A DNA stretch of 64,000 nucleotides from JAWWPG01 sp033850885 (GTDB taxonomy: Bacteria; Actinomycetota; Actinomycetes; Propionibacteriales; Nocardioidaceae): NCBI GenBank assembly GCA_033850885.1, contig JAWWPG010000016.1, forward strand, positions 1-64,000. The letters run 5' to 3'. The notes beneath the pieces are model-generated. The model saw only the letters and a program-made list of their open reading frames with translations, was not told the origin of the DNA and did no database searches. Shown in pieces: positions 17,953-26,753 of the stretch. The position numbers and the translations under genes are program-made. How positions within the stretch are numbered: the first letter of the stretch is position 1; every line of letters begins with the position of its first letter.

Positions 17953-19040
17953 GGCGAGATGCTCTCCTCGGCGACAACCAGGCGGAAGATGGCGTCGTCG
18001 TCGACGATCCCCACCAGCTTCCCGTCGTCGACGACCTGCACCGGGTGGTCGGAGGCGAGCGCGGCTCGGGCCGCGTTGCGCACGATCATGTCCGAGGGCA
18101 TCACGGGACCCTCGCGCGAGTCCTCGGGAGTGGGCTCCCGCATCACCCACTTCAGCGTGAGCACGTGGGCCCGCGGCACCTCGCTGACGAAGTCCCGAAC
18201 GTAGTCGTCGGCGGGAGCGCCGACCACCTCGTCCGGCGTACCGATCTGAACGATCTCGCCGTCGCGCATGATCAGGATGCGGTCGCCGAGCTTGAGCGCC
18301 TCTTGCAGATCGTGGGTGATGAACACCATCGTCTTTTGAAGCTCTTCCTGCAGCCGGATGACCTCGTTCTGCATGTCACGCCGGATCAGCGGGTCCAGGG
18401 CGGAGAACGGCTCGTCGAAGAGCAGGAGCGACGGATCTCCGGCCAGGGCGCGGGCGAGCCCGACTCGCTGTTGCATGCCGCCTGAGAGCTGGTCCGGATA
18501 CGAGTTCTCGTTGCCCGCTAGCCCCACGAGCTCGATGATCTCCCGAGCCTTGGCGCGACGTTCCGTCTTGGAGACCCCCCTGACCTCGAGTCCGTATGCC
18601 ACGTTGTCGATAACCCTGCGATGCGGCAGCAGACCGAAGTGCTGGAAAACCATCGAGACATGGTTTCGACGCAGACGGCGAAGAACCGATCCGGAGGCTT
18701 TCGTGACGTCCTGGCCGTCTATCTCCACGGTGCCGGAGGTAGGTTCGATCAGTCGGGTGAGGCAACGCACGAGTGTTGACTTCCCCGATCCGGACAGACC
18801 CATGACGACAAACACCTCGCCGGGAACCACCTCGAAGGAGATGTCCTTCACCGCAGCGACGCAGCCCGTCTTGGCGAGCATTTCCGACCGTGGCAGATCG
18901 GCCTCCGGCGAGCCGATGATCTTTCCGGCCCTCGGGCCGAACACCTTCCACAGGTGCTGGACCGACATCGCCAGGGGCGAGCTGCGGCCCCCGGCCGGCC
19001 TACTCTGAGCCGACTCTGGCGTGCTGAGAGTTTCGGTCAC
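17949..19040 (-). CDS. proV: Glycine betaine/proline-type ABC transporter ATP-binding protein
   Basis: This 363-residue ProV homologue has Walker A GLSGSGKST (about 81-89), the Q-loop in VSMVFQHFGLLPHR, signature LSGGMQQRVGLARAL, Walker B LLLFDEPFSALDP and the switch histidine in VFITHDLQEAL. The C-terminal region (about 270-363) looks like a CBS module ending DDGKLVGIVDDDAIFRLVV; in OpuA transporters CBS domains sense ionic strength and gate import. The long N-terminal FGPRAGKIIG region is typical of ProV. GTG 19040 is 10 bases after the betA stop. Confidence 0.9.
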   Translation of the reverse strand: MTETLSTPESAQSRPAGGRSSPLAMSVQHLWKVFGPRAGKIIGSPEADLPRSEMLAKTGCVAAVKDISFEVVPGEVFVVMGLSGSGKSTLVRCLTRLIEPTSGTVEIDGQDVTKASGSVLRRLRRNHVSMVFQHFGLLPHRRVIDNVAYGLEVRGVSKTERRAKAREIIELVGLAGNENSYPDQLSGGMQQRVGLARALAGDPSLLLFDEPFSALDPLIRRDMQNEVIRLQEELQKTMVFITHDLQEALKLGDRILIMRDGEIVQIGTPDEVVGAPADDYVRDFVSEVPRAHVLTLKWVMREPTPEDSREGPVMPSDMIVRNAARAALASDHPVQVVDDGKLVGIVDDDAIFRLVVAEESISP

Positions 19041-19050
19041 GATGGAGCCT

Positions 19051-20748
19051 TCACTTTCCTGCGTCCTGCCTGGAGGGCGGGTCGAGTGGCATGCTGTCGC
19101 GATAGCGGTAGTACGGGACGTCTGCGGCGGGGAGCGGGGTGTTGCCCAGGATCAGGTCAGCAGCCTTCTCGGCGACCATCATGACTGGAGCGTAGATGTT
19201 TCCGTTCGTCACATACGGCATCACGGACGCGTCGACCGCGCGAAGTCCTTGGACCCCGTGAACCCGCATGCTGCTGGGATCGGTGACGGCGAGCTCGTCG
19301 ACGCCCATCCGGGCGGTGCACGACGGATGCAGCGCCGTCTCGGCGTCTCGGGCGACCCAGTCGAGGATCTCCTCGTCGCTGCTCACCGAGAGCCCGGGCG
19401 AGAGCTCGCCGGCGTTGTACGGCTCGAAGGCGGGCTGGTTGAGGATGTGGCGCGCCACCTGCACCGCCTCGACCCACTCGCGCCGGTCGGATGATGTCGA
19501 CAGGTAGTTGAAGCGCAGAGCCGGGTGCTTCCTCGGGTCGCGCGACGTGATCCGCACGCTGCCTCGTACGTCGGAGTACATGGGGCCGACATGGACCTGG
19601 TACCCGTGGCCCTGGGTGGGCGCGGACCCGTCGTACCGGATCGCGACCGGCAGGAAGTGGAACATCAGGTTGGGGTAGTCGACGTCGTCGTTACTGCGGC
19701 AGAATCCACCGCCCTCGAAGTGGTTGGTCGCCCCGAGTCCGCGACGGAAGAGGAGCCACTCGAGGGCTATCCTGGGTCGGTTGCGCCAGCGCAGCCCGGG
19801 CGCGATGGAAACCGGTTTCTTGGACGCATACTGGATGTAGACCTCGAGATGGTCCTGCAGGTTCTCACCCACGCCGGGCACGTGCTGCACCAGCGGGATC
19901 CCGAGCCCCTCCAGGTGCTCGGCGTCTCCGACACCTGACAGCTGCAACAGCTGCGGGGTGTTGACGGCCCCACCGCACAGGATCACCTCGGCCGCCTTCG
20001 CGCGCCGGGCCAGCCGGCTGCCGCGCAGGTAGTCCACCCCGACCGCCCTCGAGCCGTCGAAGACGATGCCGGTGACGAACGCGAGGGTCTCGACCCGGAG
20101 GTTCGTCCGGTCCGTCACGGGGTGCAGGTACGCGCGCGCGGCGGACAGCCGGCGGCCTCGGTGCAGGTTGCGGTCGAACCTCGCGAAGCCCTCCTGCCGG
20201 TACCCGTTGACATCGCTGGTCAGGGGGTAGCCGGCCTGCTGGGCCGCCTCGAAGAACGCCTCGAACAGGGGGTTCTGGGCGGGACCGCGCTCGAGGACGA
20301 GGGGACCTTCACCGCCCCGCCAGGCGTCGGCGCCCGCGAGGCAGGTCTCCATCTTCTTGAAGTAGGGCAGGCAGTGCAGGTAGTCCCAGCTCTGCATGCC
20401 TGGCTCGGCGGCCCAGCGCTCATAGTCGAGCGGGTTGCCGCGCTGGAAGATCATCCCGTTGATGCTGCTAGACCCGCCGAGGACCCTGCCCCGGGCGTGG
20501 AAGACCTTGCGCCCGTTCATGTACGGCTCGGGCTCCGTCTCGTACCGCCAGTCGTAGAAGCGGCTTCCGATGGGGAACGGCAGTGCGGCGGGCATATGGA
20601 TGAAGGGGTCGATCTTGAAGTCCGAGTGGCCAGCCTCGAGCACCAGGACGGACGTCGACGGGTCCAGGCTCAGCCGGTTCGCGAGGGCACATCCTGCCGA
20701 CCCGCCGCCGACGATGACGAAGTCCCAGGTGGTGTCCGGGCCGGCCAT
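19051..20748 (-). CDS. betA: GMC-family choline dehydrogenase
   Basis: This 565-residue GMC oxidoreductase has the FAD loop FVIVGGGSAGCALANRLS at the N-terminus, GMC signature 1 GRVLGGSSSINGMIFQRGN, signature 2 around GGAVNTPQLLQLSGVG, and the catalytic His/Asn pair in ALHPSCTARMG and VTNGNIYAPVMMVAE. Choline dehydrogenase oxidises choline to betaine aldehyde. The start ATG 20748 overlaps the betB TGA by one base, and this pairing with an aldehyde dehydrogenase and betaine transport genes is what makes choline the preferred substrate over other alcohols handled by GMC enzymes. Confidence 0.88.
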   Translation of the reverse strand: MAGPDTTWDFVIVGGGSAGCALANRLSLDPSTSVLVLEAGHSDFKIDPFIHMPAALPFPIGSRFYDWRYETEPEPYMNGRKVFHARGRVLGGSSSINGMIFQRGNPLDYERWAAEPGMQSWDYLHCLPYFKKMETCLAGADAWRGGEGPLVLERGPAQNPLFEAFFEAAQQAGYPLTSDVNGYRQEGFARFDRNLHRGRRLSAARAYLHPVTDRTNLRVETLAFVTGIVFDGSRAVGVDYLRGSRLARRAKAAEVILCGGAVNTPQLLQLSGVGDAEHLEGLGIPLVQHVPGVGENLQDHLEVYIQYASKKPVSIAPGLRWRNRPRIALEWLLFRRGLGATNHFEGGGFCRSNDDVDYPNLMFHFLPVAIRYDGSAPTQGHGYQVHVGPMYSDVRGSVRITSRDPRKHPALRFNYLSTSSDRREWVEAVQVARHILNQPAFEPYNAGELSPGLSVSSDEEILDWVARDAETALHPSCTARMGVDELAVTDPSSMRVHGVQGLRAVDASVMPYVTNGNIYAPVMMVAEKAADLILGNTPLPAADVPYYRYRDSMPLDPPSRQDAGK

Positions 20749-22220
20749 CACTCGTCGCCGAACCAGCGCTGCACCTGGGGACGAACGTTGTGCCAGATGT
20801 GCTTGGTCTCGCGGTACTCGGCGATCCCGTGGGCGCCGAGCTCTCGGCCGAACCCGGACTGCTTGTACCCGCCCCACTCGGCCTGCGGGACGTACGGGTG
20901 GTAGTCGTTGATCCAGACCGTCCCCATCCGCAGCCGGCTCGCGACGCGTTCGGCCTTCCCGCCGTCCCGCGTCCACACCGCGCCCGCCAGCCCGTAGATG
21001 CTGTCGTTGGCGATCGAGACGGCCTCGTCCTCGCCGGAGAAGGCCTCGACGGTGAGCACCGGCCCGAAGGACTCCTCCTGGACCACGGCCATCGTCGACG
21101 TACACCCGTCGAGGATGGTGGGGAGGTAGAAGTAGCCGCGGGCAAGCTGGGGGTCGTCGGGACGCGTACCTCCGCAGCGCAGCACCGCCCCCTCGGCGAG
21201 GCCCTTCGCGACATAGGCCTCGATCTTGTCTCGGTGGGCGGCCGAGATCAGGGCGCCGGTCTCGGCCTTCTCGTCGAAGGGCCCGCCGAGCCTGATCTGC
21301 TCCGCCTTCGCGACGAGGTCGTCGACGAAACGCTGCTTGATGGTGTCCTCGACGACCAGCCGGGCCCCCGCCGAACACACTTGACCCGAGTGCAGGAACA
21401 CGGCCGTCAGCGCGAAGTCGAGGGCTACGTCGTAGTCGCAGTCGGCGAAGACGACGTTGGGGTTCTTCCCTCCGAGCTCGAGGGCCACCTTCTTGACCGT
21501 CGACGCCGCCGCCGCCATCAGGGTGCGGCCGGTGGTCAGGCCGCCGGTGAAGGACACCAGGTCGACCGCCGGGTCGTCGGCGAGCGGGGCGCCGACAACC
21601 GCCCCGGCACCAAGCACGAGGTTGCCGACGCCCGGTGGAAGGCCCGCCTCCTCCAGGTACCGCATCAGCAGGATCGCGGTTGAGGGTGTCAGCTCGCTCG
21701 GCTTGAGCACGAAGGTGTTCCCCGCCGCCAACGCCGGTGCGACCTTCCACGATGTCTGGAGCAGGGGGTAGTTCCACGGGGTGATCAGGCCGCACACCCC
21801 GATCGGCTCGTGCACGACACGGCTGCGGACGTCGGGTTGGCCGGTGTTCACCACCCGCCCCGCGCCCTCACCCGCCACCTGGGCGTAGTAGCGGAAGACG
21901 CTGACCACGTCGTCGACGTCGTACTCGCTCTCGACGAGGCGCTTGCCGGTGTCGAGCGACTCGGCGCGGGCGATCTCGTCCTTGTGGTCCACCAGCAGGT
22001 CGGCGAGAGCGTCGAGGACGCCCGCGCGGTCCTGGACTGAGCTGCTCGGCCAACCCGAGGCGTCGAAGGCGCGCCTGGCAGCCGAGATCGCCTGCCGGGT
22101 GTCGACGGCGGAGGCCTCGTCCACCTCGCCCACGAACGTCCCGTCGGCCGGACAGCGGATCTCGCGGGTGCCGCCTTCGGCGGCCGAGCGCCACGACCCG
22201 TCGATGTACAGCTCGGGCAC
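20748..22220 (-). CDS. betB: Betaine-aldehyde dehydrogenase
   Basis: This 490-residue NAD(P)-dependent aldehyde dehydrogenase has the catalytic Cys in HSGQVCSAGARLVVED, the general base Glu in KKVALELGGKNPNVVF and the substrate-channel residues of the BetB group (TPWNYPLLQTSWKVAPALAAGN). It turns betaine aldehyde into glycine betaine. I start it at GTG 22220, which has GGAGGTGACC directly upstream; the longer reading from 22271 would include the operator palindrome in the coding sequence. First gene of the five-gene operon. Confidence 0.9.
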   Translation of the reverse strand: MPELYIDGSWRSAAEGGTREIRCPADGTFVGEVDEASAVDTRQAISAARRAFDASGWPSSSVQDRAGVLDALADLLVDHKDEIARAESLDTGKRLVESEYDVDDVVSVFRYYAQVAGEGAGRVVNTGQPDVRSRVVHEPIGVCGLITPWNYPLLQTSWKVAPALAAGNTFVLKPSELTPSTAILLMRYLEEAGLPPGVGNLVLGAGAVVGAPLADDPAVDLVSFTGGLTTGRTLMAAAASTVKKVALELGGKNPNVVFADCDYDVALDFALTAVFLHSGQVCSAGARLVVEDTIKQRFVDDLVAKAEQIRLGGPFDEKAETGALISAAHRDKIEAYVAKGLAEGAVLRCGGTRPDDPQLARGYFYLPTILDGCTSTMAVVQEESFGPVLTVEAFSGEDEAVSIANDSIYGLAGAVWTRDGGKAERVASRLRMGTVWINDYHPYVPQAEWGGYKQSGFGRELGAHGIAEYRETKHIWHNVRPQVQRWFGDE

Positions 22221-22250
22221 GGTCACCTCCGTCCGCTGATCACACACCCA

Positions 22251-22267
22251 GTTGCGTATCAGGCAAC
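22251..22267. promoter_or_regulatory. 17-bp palindrome GTTGC-N7-GCAAC, candidate operator (copy 2)
   Basis: GTTGCGTATCAGGCAAC lies 31 bases before the betB start codon. On the minus strand it overlaps a possible -10. A second half site (GTTGCGTA, minus strand, ending near 22286) is one helical turn or so upstream. Same spacing and half sites as at 9988 and 31724. Confidence 0.62.
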
Positions 22268-22285
22268 CCACTGTGATCTACGCAA
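22256..22285 (-). promoter_or_regulatory. Putative promoter of the betB-betA-proVWX operon
   Basis: Read on the minus strand, TTGCGT (22285-22280) and TGATAC (22261-22256) are separated by 18 bases and fit a sigma-70-type -35/-10. The -10 lies inside the 17-bp palindrome, so binding there should block transcription. Consensus-based inference. Confidence 0.42.
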
Positions 22286-22356
22286 CAAGATAAGCAGGCC
22301 GGAGGCTGCCTAGTCAAGCAGCCGTGGCCCGCTGGGCGAGCCCGCTGTCCCTCAGG

Positions 22357-23154
22357 TCAGGCCCGGGGCCGCCAGCCGAGCCGGAACGACACGTCCTCCG
22401 CAGCCCGCATGACCGAGTGCGCAAGCTGCGGGAGCCGGCGGGCGTCGATCCGGAACGTCGGACCGGAGACGCTCATCGACGCGATGGTATCGCCATGACT
22501 GTTGTGGATGGGTGCGGCGACCGCCGTCAGACCGATCTCGAGCTCGTCGATCGCGATGGCGTACCCGCGTGCACGGACCTCCTCCAGCTCACGGACCAGA
22601 GCCTGGATCGAGGTGATCGTGTTCGCGGTGAACCTGCGTAGCTCCCCGGCCTCGCCGGCCATCGCAGCCGGGTCCAGCCCGCTGAGCAGAACCTTGCCGT
22701 TGGACGTTGCATGCAAGGGGATCCGTTGACCGACCCAGTTGTGAGCCTGGAGGGCGGAAGAGCCAGCGACCTGGTCCATGTAGAGCGCGGCGCCTTCGGA
22801 GAGTACGGCCAGGTTCACCGTCTCACCGACCTGCTGGGCGAGCAGGCGGGTGACGCCGTGACTCTCCTGAACCAGGTCGAGCCTCGACGTCGTGGCTCCG
22901 GCGAGCCGCAGGATCCCCATCCCGAGGCGGTACTTGCCGCGCCCGTGCTGCTGCTCGACGAGCGACCGCTGCTCGAGGGCGTTGACGAGCCGGAAGGCTG
23001 TCGACTTGTGGACCCCGAGCTCAGCCGCGAGCTCGGTCACGCCGGCCTCGCCGGAGCGGGCCAGGATCTCGAGGATCGTGATAGCCCGGTCGACAGACTG
23101 CACAGTGCTGGCAGTGGCGACCGACCCGTCCAGCTCGGCCGGGGTGTTGCTCAT
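22357..23154 (-). CDS. IclR-family transcriptional regulator (IclR1)
   Basis: This 265-residue protein has an N-terminal winged helix (GVTELAAELGVHKSTAFRLVNALE, about residues 38-62) and a C-terminal IclR effector domain with the usual SNGKVLLSGL and GYAIAIDELEIGLTAVAAPI motifs. It starts at ATG 23154, 59 bases from the divergent purU. The neighbouring betB promoter and two other one-carbon promoters carry a common palindrome, making this a candidate regulator of that set, with choline, betaine or a degradation product as effector. The two IclR proteins in the window share the same organisation but are clearly different in sequence. Confidence 0.88.
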   Translation of the reverse strand: MSNTPAELDGSVATASTVQSVDRAITILEILARSGEAGVTELAAELGVHKSTAFRLVNALEQRSLVEQQHGRGKYRLGMGILRLAGATTSRLDLVQESHGVTRLLAQQVGETVNLAVLSEGAALYMDQVAGSSALQAHNWVGQRIPLHATSNGKVLLSGLDPAAMAGEAGELRRFTANTITSIQALVRELEEVRARGYAIAIDELEIGLTAVAAPIHNSHGDTIASMSVSGPTFRIDARRLPQLAHSVMRAAEDVSFRLGWRPRA

Positions 23155-23213
23155 GACGCGACAGTAATGCATATAAAGCGACAACGGCCAGCGCCGCGGG
23201 CGATACTGCTGCC

Positions 23214-24107
23214 ATGAGCAGTTCGGTCGCCGGGTTCGGGCCTGACCCGCAGGACGCCGAGTTCATCCTCACCCTCCGATGCCCGGACCGTCCAGGTATC
23301 GTCCACGCCGTCTCGGGTTTCCTGCTCGCCCGCGGCGGCAACATCCTCGCCAGCGCCCAGTTCGGGGACCCCGAGACCGGCCGGTTCTTCATGCGGGTGC
23401 AGTTCCTCATCGAGGCCTGCGACGTCAACGCCGCAGCGCTGAGCGAGCAGTTCGGCACCGCGGTAGCGGAGCCGAACTCGATGAGCTGGGACCTGTTCTC
23501 GGCACGCACCCCCTACCGGACACTGATCATGGTGTCGCGGTTCGGCCACTGCCTCAACGACCTGCTCTTCCGCTGGAGTACCGGCGCCCTCCACATCGAG
23601 ATCCCCGCGATCGTGTCCAACCATCGTGACTTCGAACGGCTCGCCTCGTCGTACGACATCCCCTTCCACCACATCCCCGTGACCCCAGAGACCAAGAGCG
23701 ATGCCGAGCGGCGAGTGCTCGAGCTGGTCGACGAGCTGGGGATCCACCTGGTTGTCCTGGCCCGCTACATGCAGGTGCTCTCGGACGAGGCGTGCCGGCG
23801 ACTCTCTGGGCGGGCGATCAACATCCACCACTCGTTCCTTCCGAGCTTCAAGGGCTCGCGGCCGTACCACCAGGCGCACACGCGAGGCGTGAAGCTGATC
23901 GGTGCCACGGCGCACTACGTGACCGCGGACCTCGACGAGGGCCCGATCATCGAGCAGGGCGTCGCCCGCGCCGACCATACGATGTCCCCCGAACAGCTCG
24001 TCAGCATCGGTCGCGAGGTCGAGAGCCGAGTGCTGTCGCAGGCGGTCCGCTGGCACTCGGAGCAACGCGTGCTGCTCAACGGCAGCAAGACGATCGTCTT
24101 CCCCTGA
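23214..24107 (+). CDS. purU: Formyltetrahydrofolate deformylase
   Basis: This 297-residue enzyme hydrolyses 10-formyl-THF to THF and formate. An N-terminal ACT domain (FILTLRCPDRPGIVHAVSGFL, about 15-90) is followed by a formyltransferase fold with LVVLARYMQVLSDE, the catalytic Asn/His in NIHHSFLPSFKG and the Asp in TADLDEGPIIEQ. PurU frees folate when one-carbon units are in excess, which suits a pathway that strips methyl groups from betaine. It is divergent from IclR1, with a TAATGCATATAA AT-rich centre in the 59-base gap. It converges on the mttB-like gene. Confidence 0.92.
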   Translation: MSSSVAGFGPDPQDAEFILTLRCPDRPGIVHAVSGFLLARGGNILASAQFGDPETGRFFMRVQFLIEACDVNAAALSEQFGTAVAEPNSMSWDLFSARTPYRTLIMVSRFGHCLNDLLFRWSTGALHIEIPAIVSNHRDFERLASSYDIPFHHIPVTPETKSDAERRVLELVDELGIHLVVLARYMQVLSDEACRRLSGRAINIHHSFLPSFKGSRPYHQAHTRGVKLIGATAHYVTADLDEGPIIEQGVARADHTMSPEQLVSIGREVESRVLSQAVRWHSEQRVLLNGSKTIVFP

Positions 24108-24153
24108 CGCCGGTCTTCCGCGAGGGAACAGCGTCGACAGGTCCGGCAGGTGT

Positions 24154-24301
24154 GTTTGGGTGGTGCACCACCCAAACAGACCCGGAGCCACTCAGATCCG
24201 GATGGCGTGAGGGCAACCTGGGTGGTGCACCACCCAAACGGACTCGCAGCCACTCAGATCCGGATGGCGTGAGGGCAACCTGAGTGGTGCACCACCCAAA
24301 C
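24154..24301. repeat. 62-bp tandem repeat with palindromic core (2.4 units)
   Basis: Units begin at 24154, 24216 and 24278. Each opens with a dyad centred on GGTGCACC; in unit 1 the dyad is perfect over 24 bases (24154-24177), in units 2 and 3 its left edge is altered (ACCTGGG, ACCTGAG). The remaining 38 bases are nearly identical between units 1 and 2 and include the small palindrome ATCCGGAT. The array fills the gap between the converging purU and mttB-like genes. No T-run follows the dyads, so it is not an ordinary terminator. Confidence 0.85.
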
Positions 24302-24391
24302 GCAACGCGGGACTTCAAAAGCGGCGCGTCGGGGTCGCCGACAAAGGGCACCCCCCGACGGACCGGCGGCCGGAACGCGCCCGAGGCCCAG

Positions 24392-25831
24392 CTAGTCACC
24401 GAGCTCGGCGCGGCGCCGGACGACGTACTCCTCGAGCTCCTGCCGGATCGCGTCATCGAGCGGCGGCTGCTCGTACGACGCCAGCTTGTCCTGGTAGATC
24501 TTGGTCGCCCTGGCCGCCGTGTCGAGTCCGCCGTTGCGCATCCACCTCTCGTAGTTGTCGGACGAGGAGAGCAGCGGCCGGTAGAAGCAGGTGCGGAAGC
24601 GCTCCATCGTGTGCATGGCGCCGAGGAAGTGGCCGCCATGGCCGACCTCCTCGTGGGCGCCGAAGGCCAGCGAGTCCTCGTTGATCTCGAGCGGCGTGAA
24701 CTCCACCTGAAGCATCTGCAGCAGCTCGATGTCGACGATGAACTTCTCGAAGCCCGCGACCAGGCCACCCTCGAGCCAGCCGGCCGAGTGCATCACCCAG
24801 TTCGCGCCGGCGAGAAACGTCGGCAGCATGGTCATCAGCGCCTCGTAGCCCGCCTGGGCGTCCGGCACCTGGCTCGATGTCAGCCCGCCGCCGGTCCGGA
24901 ACGGCAGCCCGAAGTGGCGGGCGATCTGCCCGGTGCAGAGCAACCCGACGGCCGACTCGGGAGTGCCGAAGCTTGGCGAACCCGACTGCATGTCGATGTT
25001 CGAGAGGAAGGACCCGAAGATCACCGGGCAACCCGGTCGGATCAGCTGGCTCAAGGCGATACCTGACAGCGCCTCGGCGATCTGCTGGACGAGTGCGGCG
25101 GGCACGGTCACCGGCGACATCGCACCCATCAGGATGAAGGGGGTCAGCACCACCGGCTGGTTGGCCGCCGAGTACTCGAACTGTGCGTCGAGCATCCGGT
25201 CGTCCCACCGCAGCGGCGAGTTGCAGTTGATCAGCGAGATCGACACGGGTGTCTCCTCGATGACATCCCTGCCGCCGAAGAGGATCGCCCCCATGGCGAT
25301 CGTGTCCGCGGCGTTGACCCCCGAGACGACGTTCCCCATGTACATCTTGTCGGTGAGGGTCTGCAGCGCATACGTCATATCCAGGTGGCGCGAGTCGAGC
25401 GGCGTGTCGTTCGGCTCGCACACGACACCGCCGGCGGAGTCGAGCGCGTCGAAGGACTGGGCCAACCGGCAGAAGTTCTGGTAGTCCTCCATGGTGGCAT
25501 CGCGCCGTACGTCGCCCTGCCGCACGAACGGTGGCCCGTAGACGGCTCCGAACGCCATCGAGCTGCCGCCGATGTGGATCGAGTGCGCGGGGTTGCGAGC
25601 CTGTACGTCGAACTCCCGGGGCGCCTTGGCCACCTGCGCGAGCACGAACTCCGGGTCGAGGAACACGGTCTTCTCCTCGACCCGCTGACCCGCGCCACGG
25701 AACAGGTCGAGGGCTCGCTCGCTCACGAACTCGACCCCGATCTCGGTGACGATGCGCCGCCAGCCGCGGTCCAGCTTGTCCATCGCATCGGCGGAGAGCA
25801 CCTCGTAGCGGGGCATCTTGTTCTCGAACAC
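24392..25831 (-). CDS. MttB-family (non-pyrrolysine) methylamine/glycine betaine:corrinoid methyltransferase
   Basis: This 479-residue protein belongs to the trimethylamine methyltransferase (MttB, COG5598) superfamily: N-terminal VLSADAMDKLDRGWRRIVTEIGVEF, middle DALDSAGGVVCEPND and MGNVVSGVNAADTIAMG, and C-terminal EEVGHGGHFLGAMHTMERFRTCFYRP. It is uninterrupted, so it lacks the amber-coded pyrrolysine of methanogen MttB and falls with MtgB-like enzymes that act on glycine betaine, proline betaine or carnitine. With betaine synthesis and import genes nearby, glycine betaine is favoured: betaine plus Co(I) corrinoid gives dimethylglycine plus methyl-Co(III). Start GTG 25831, five bases after AAGGAG, is preferred to ATG 25816. 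Confidence 0.85.
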   Translation of the reverse strand: MFENKMPRYEVLSADAMDKLDRGWRRIVTEIGVEFVSERALDLFRGAGQRVEEKTVFLDPEFVLAQVAKAPREFDVQARNPAHSIHIGGSSMAFGAVYGPPFVRQGDVRRDATMEDYQNFCRLAQSFDALDSAGGVVCEPNDTPLDSRHLDMTYALQTLTDKMYMGNVVSGVNAADTIAMGAILFGGRDVIEETPVSISLINCNSPLRWDDRMLDAQFEYSAANQPVVLTPFILMGAMSPVTVPAALVQQIAEALSGIALSQLIRPGCPVIFGSFLSNIDMQSGSPSFGTPESAVGLLCTGQIARHFGLPFRTGGGLTSSQVPDAQAGYEALMTMLPTFLAGANWVMHSAGWLEGGLVAGFEKFIVDIELLQMLQVEFTPLEINEDSLAFGAHEEVGHGGHFLGAMHTMERFRTCFYRPLLSSSDNYERWMRNGGLDTAARATKIYQDKLASYEQPPLDDAIRQELEEYVVRRRAELGD

Positions 25832-25869
25832 ACGCACTCCTTCTGGGGCAGCCGAAGCGGCTGGTCGCC

Positions 25870-25891
25870 ATTATGTGGAACCTAGGTTCCA
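25870..25891. promoter_or_regulatory. 16-bp palindromic operator TGGAA-N6-TTCCA in the divergent mttB-like/IclR2 promoter
   Basis: The perfect palindrome TGGAACCTAGGTTCCA (25876-25891) matches the classic TGGAA...TTCCA form of IclR operators. On the minus strand CATAAT (25875-25870) directly after it is a good -10 for the mttB-like gene, placing the operator in the promoter spacer. On the plus strand TTCCAT (25887) and TCTACT (25911) could be -35 and -10 for the IclR2 operon. Confidence 0.65.
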
Positions 25892-25991
25892 TATTGTGGT
25901 TTCATTGTGGTCTACTTTTCCCATGGAGGGAAGACGCACCGGCCAGATTCCAGGGGTCCTGCCGGTCAAGAGTGCACCGGAGGACGCAGTC

Positions 25992-26753
25992 GTGACAACG
26001 AACGGGACGCAGGCGGTCGACCGCGCGGCGGAGCTGCTCAGCCTGGTCGTGCTCTCGGACGAACCCCAGGCGCACGCGGACCTGGTCGCGCGCACCGGAC
26101 TCGCGAAGTCGACGGCATCGCGGCTCCTCCAGGCGCTCGAGCGGCACCGGCTGCTGTTCCGGGACGAGGCGGGCAGCTACCAGGCCGGTCCCCTGTTCGC
26201 GCTCTACGCCACGCGTCATGAGCCGTCGGACGAGCTCACCAGGCTGGCGCGCCCGACGCTCGAGCGGTTGAGCAGCGCGACCGGCGAGACCGTCAACCTC
26301 GCGGTCGTGCGCGGCAACGCCGTGGTCCAGGTGGCCCAGATCGACTCGACGTTCATGCTGAGCGCGATGAACTGGGTCGGGGTCGACGTACCCCCGCACT
26401 GCTCGGCACTCGGAAAGGTGTTCTACGCCGAAGGCAGCCTCGCCCTCCCGGTGACGCCGCTGAGCCGACGTACTCGCAACACGATCACCAGTCTCACGGC
26501 GCTCAGGCGGCAGCTCAGACAGGTTCACAAGCAGGGGTACGCCGTCACCCGCGGCGAGCTCGAGATCGGGCTCGACGCCGTCGCCGCCCCCGTCTACACC
26601 CGGGGCGGCGAGATCGCGGCGGCAGTCGGCGTCTCGGGTCCGTCGGACCGAATCAGCCACGAGCTGCCAACGCTCGCCAAGCTCATCAAGACCCAGGCAC
26701 GGTCACTGTCGGCCCTGCTCGGCCACCAGGCAAGAAAGGAAGGCGCCGCATGA
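25992..26753 (+). CDS. IclR-family transcriptional regulator (IclR2), first gene of the corrinoid operon
   Basis: This 253-residue regulator has an IclR winged helix (LVARTGLAKSTASRLLQALERH) and effector domain (CSALGKVFYAEGS, GYAVTRGELEIGLDAVAAPV). GTG 25992 is preferred because GGAGGA lies 7 bases upstream and the domain begins right after; ATG 25923 has no ribosome site. Its stop overlaps the corrinoid-protein ATG by ATGA, so regulator and pathway enzymes are co-translated. The TGGAA-N6-TTCCA palindrome in its own promoter, shared with the divergent mttB-like gene, suggests autoregulation. The probable effector is the methylated amine or its product. Confidence 0.87.
   Translation: MTTNGTQAVDRAAELLSLVVLSDEPQAHADLVARTGLAKSTASRLLQALERHRLLFRDEAGSYQAGPLFALYATRHEPSDELTRLARPTLERLSSATGETVNLAVVRGNAVVQVAQIDSTFMLSAMNWVGVDVPPHCSALGKVFYAEGSLALPVTPLSRRTRNTITSLTALRRQLRQVHKQGYAVTRGELEIGLDAVAAPVYTRGGEIAAAVGVSGPSDRISHELPTLAKLIKTQARSLSALLGHQARKEGAA

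Noticed and set aside
24154..24301. Possible CRISPR array
   Set aside because: The 62-bp units are repeated whole; the parts between dyads are nearly identical rather than unique spacers, there are only 2.4 units, and no cas gene is present.
24392..25831. Pyrrolysine-containing trimethylamine methyltransferase
   Set aside because: The frame has no internal TAG; it reads through as one protein, and no pyl genes are seen. It is a non-pyrrolysine member of the family.
25838..25991. Cobalamin riboswitch before the corrinoid operon
   Set aside because: No B12-box-like GCCACTG segment or fitting paired structure was seen; the region is explained by the operator and ribosome site.
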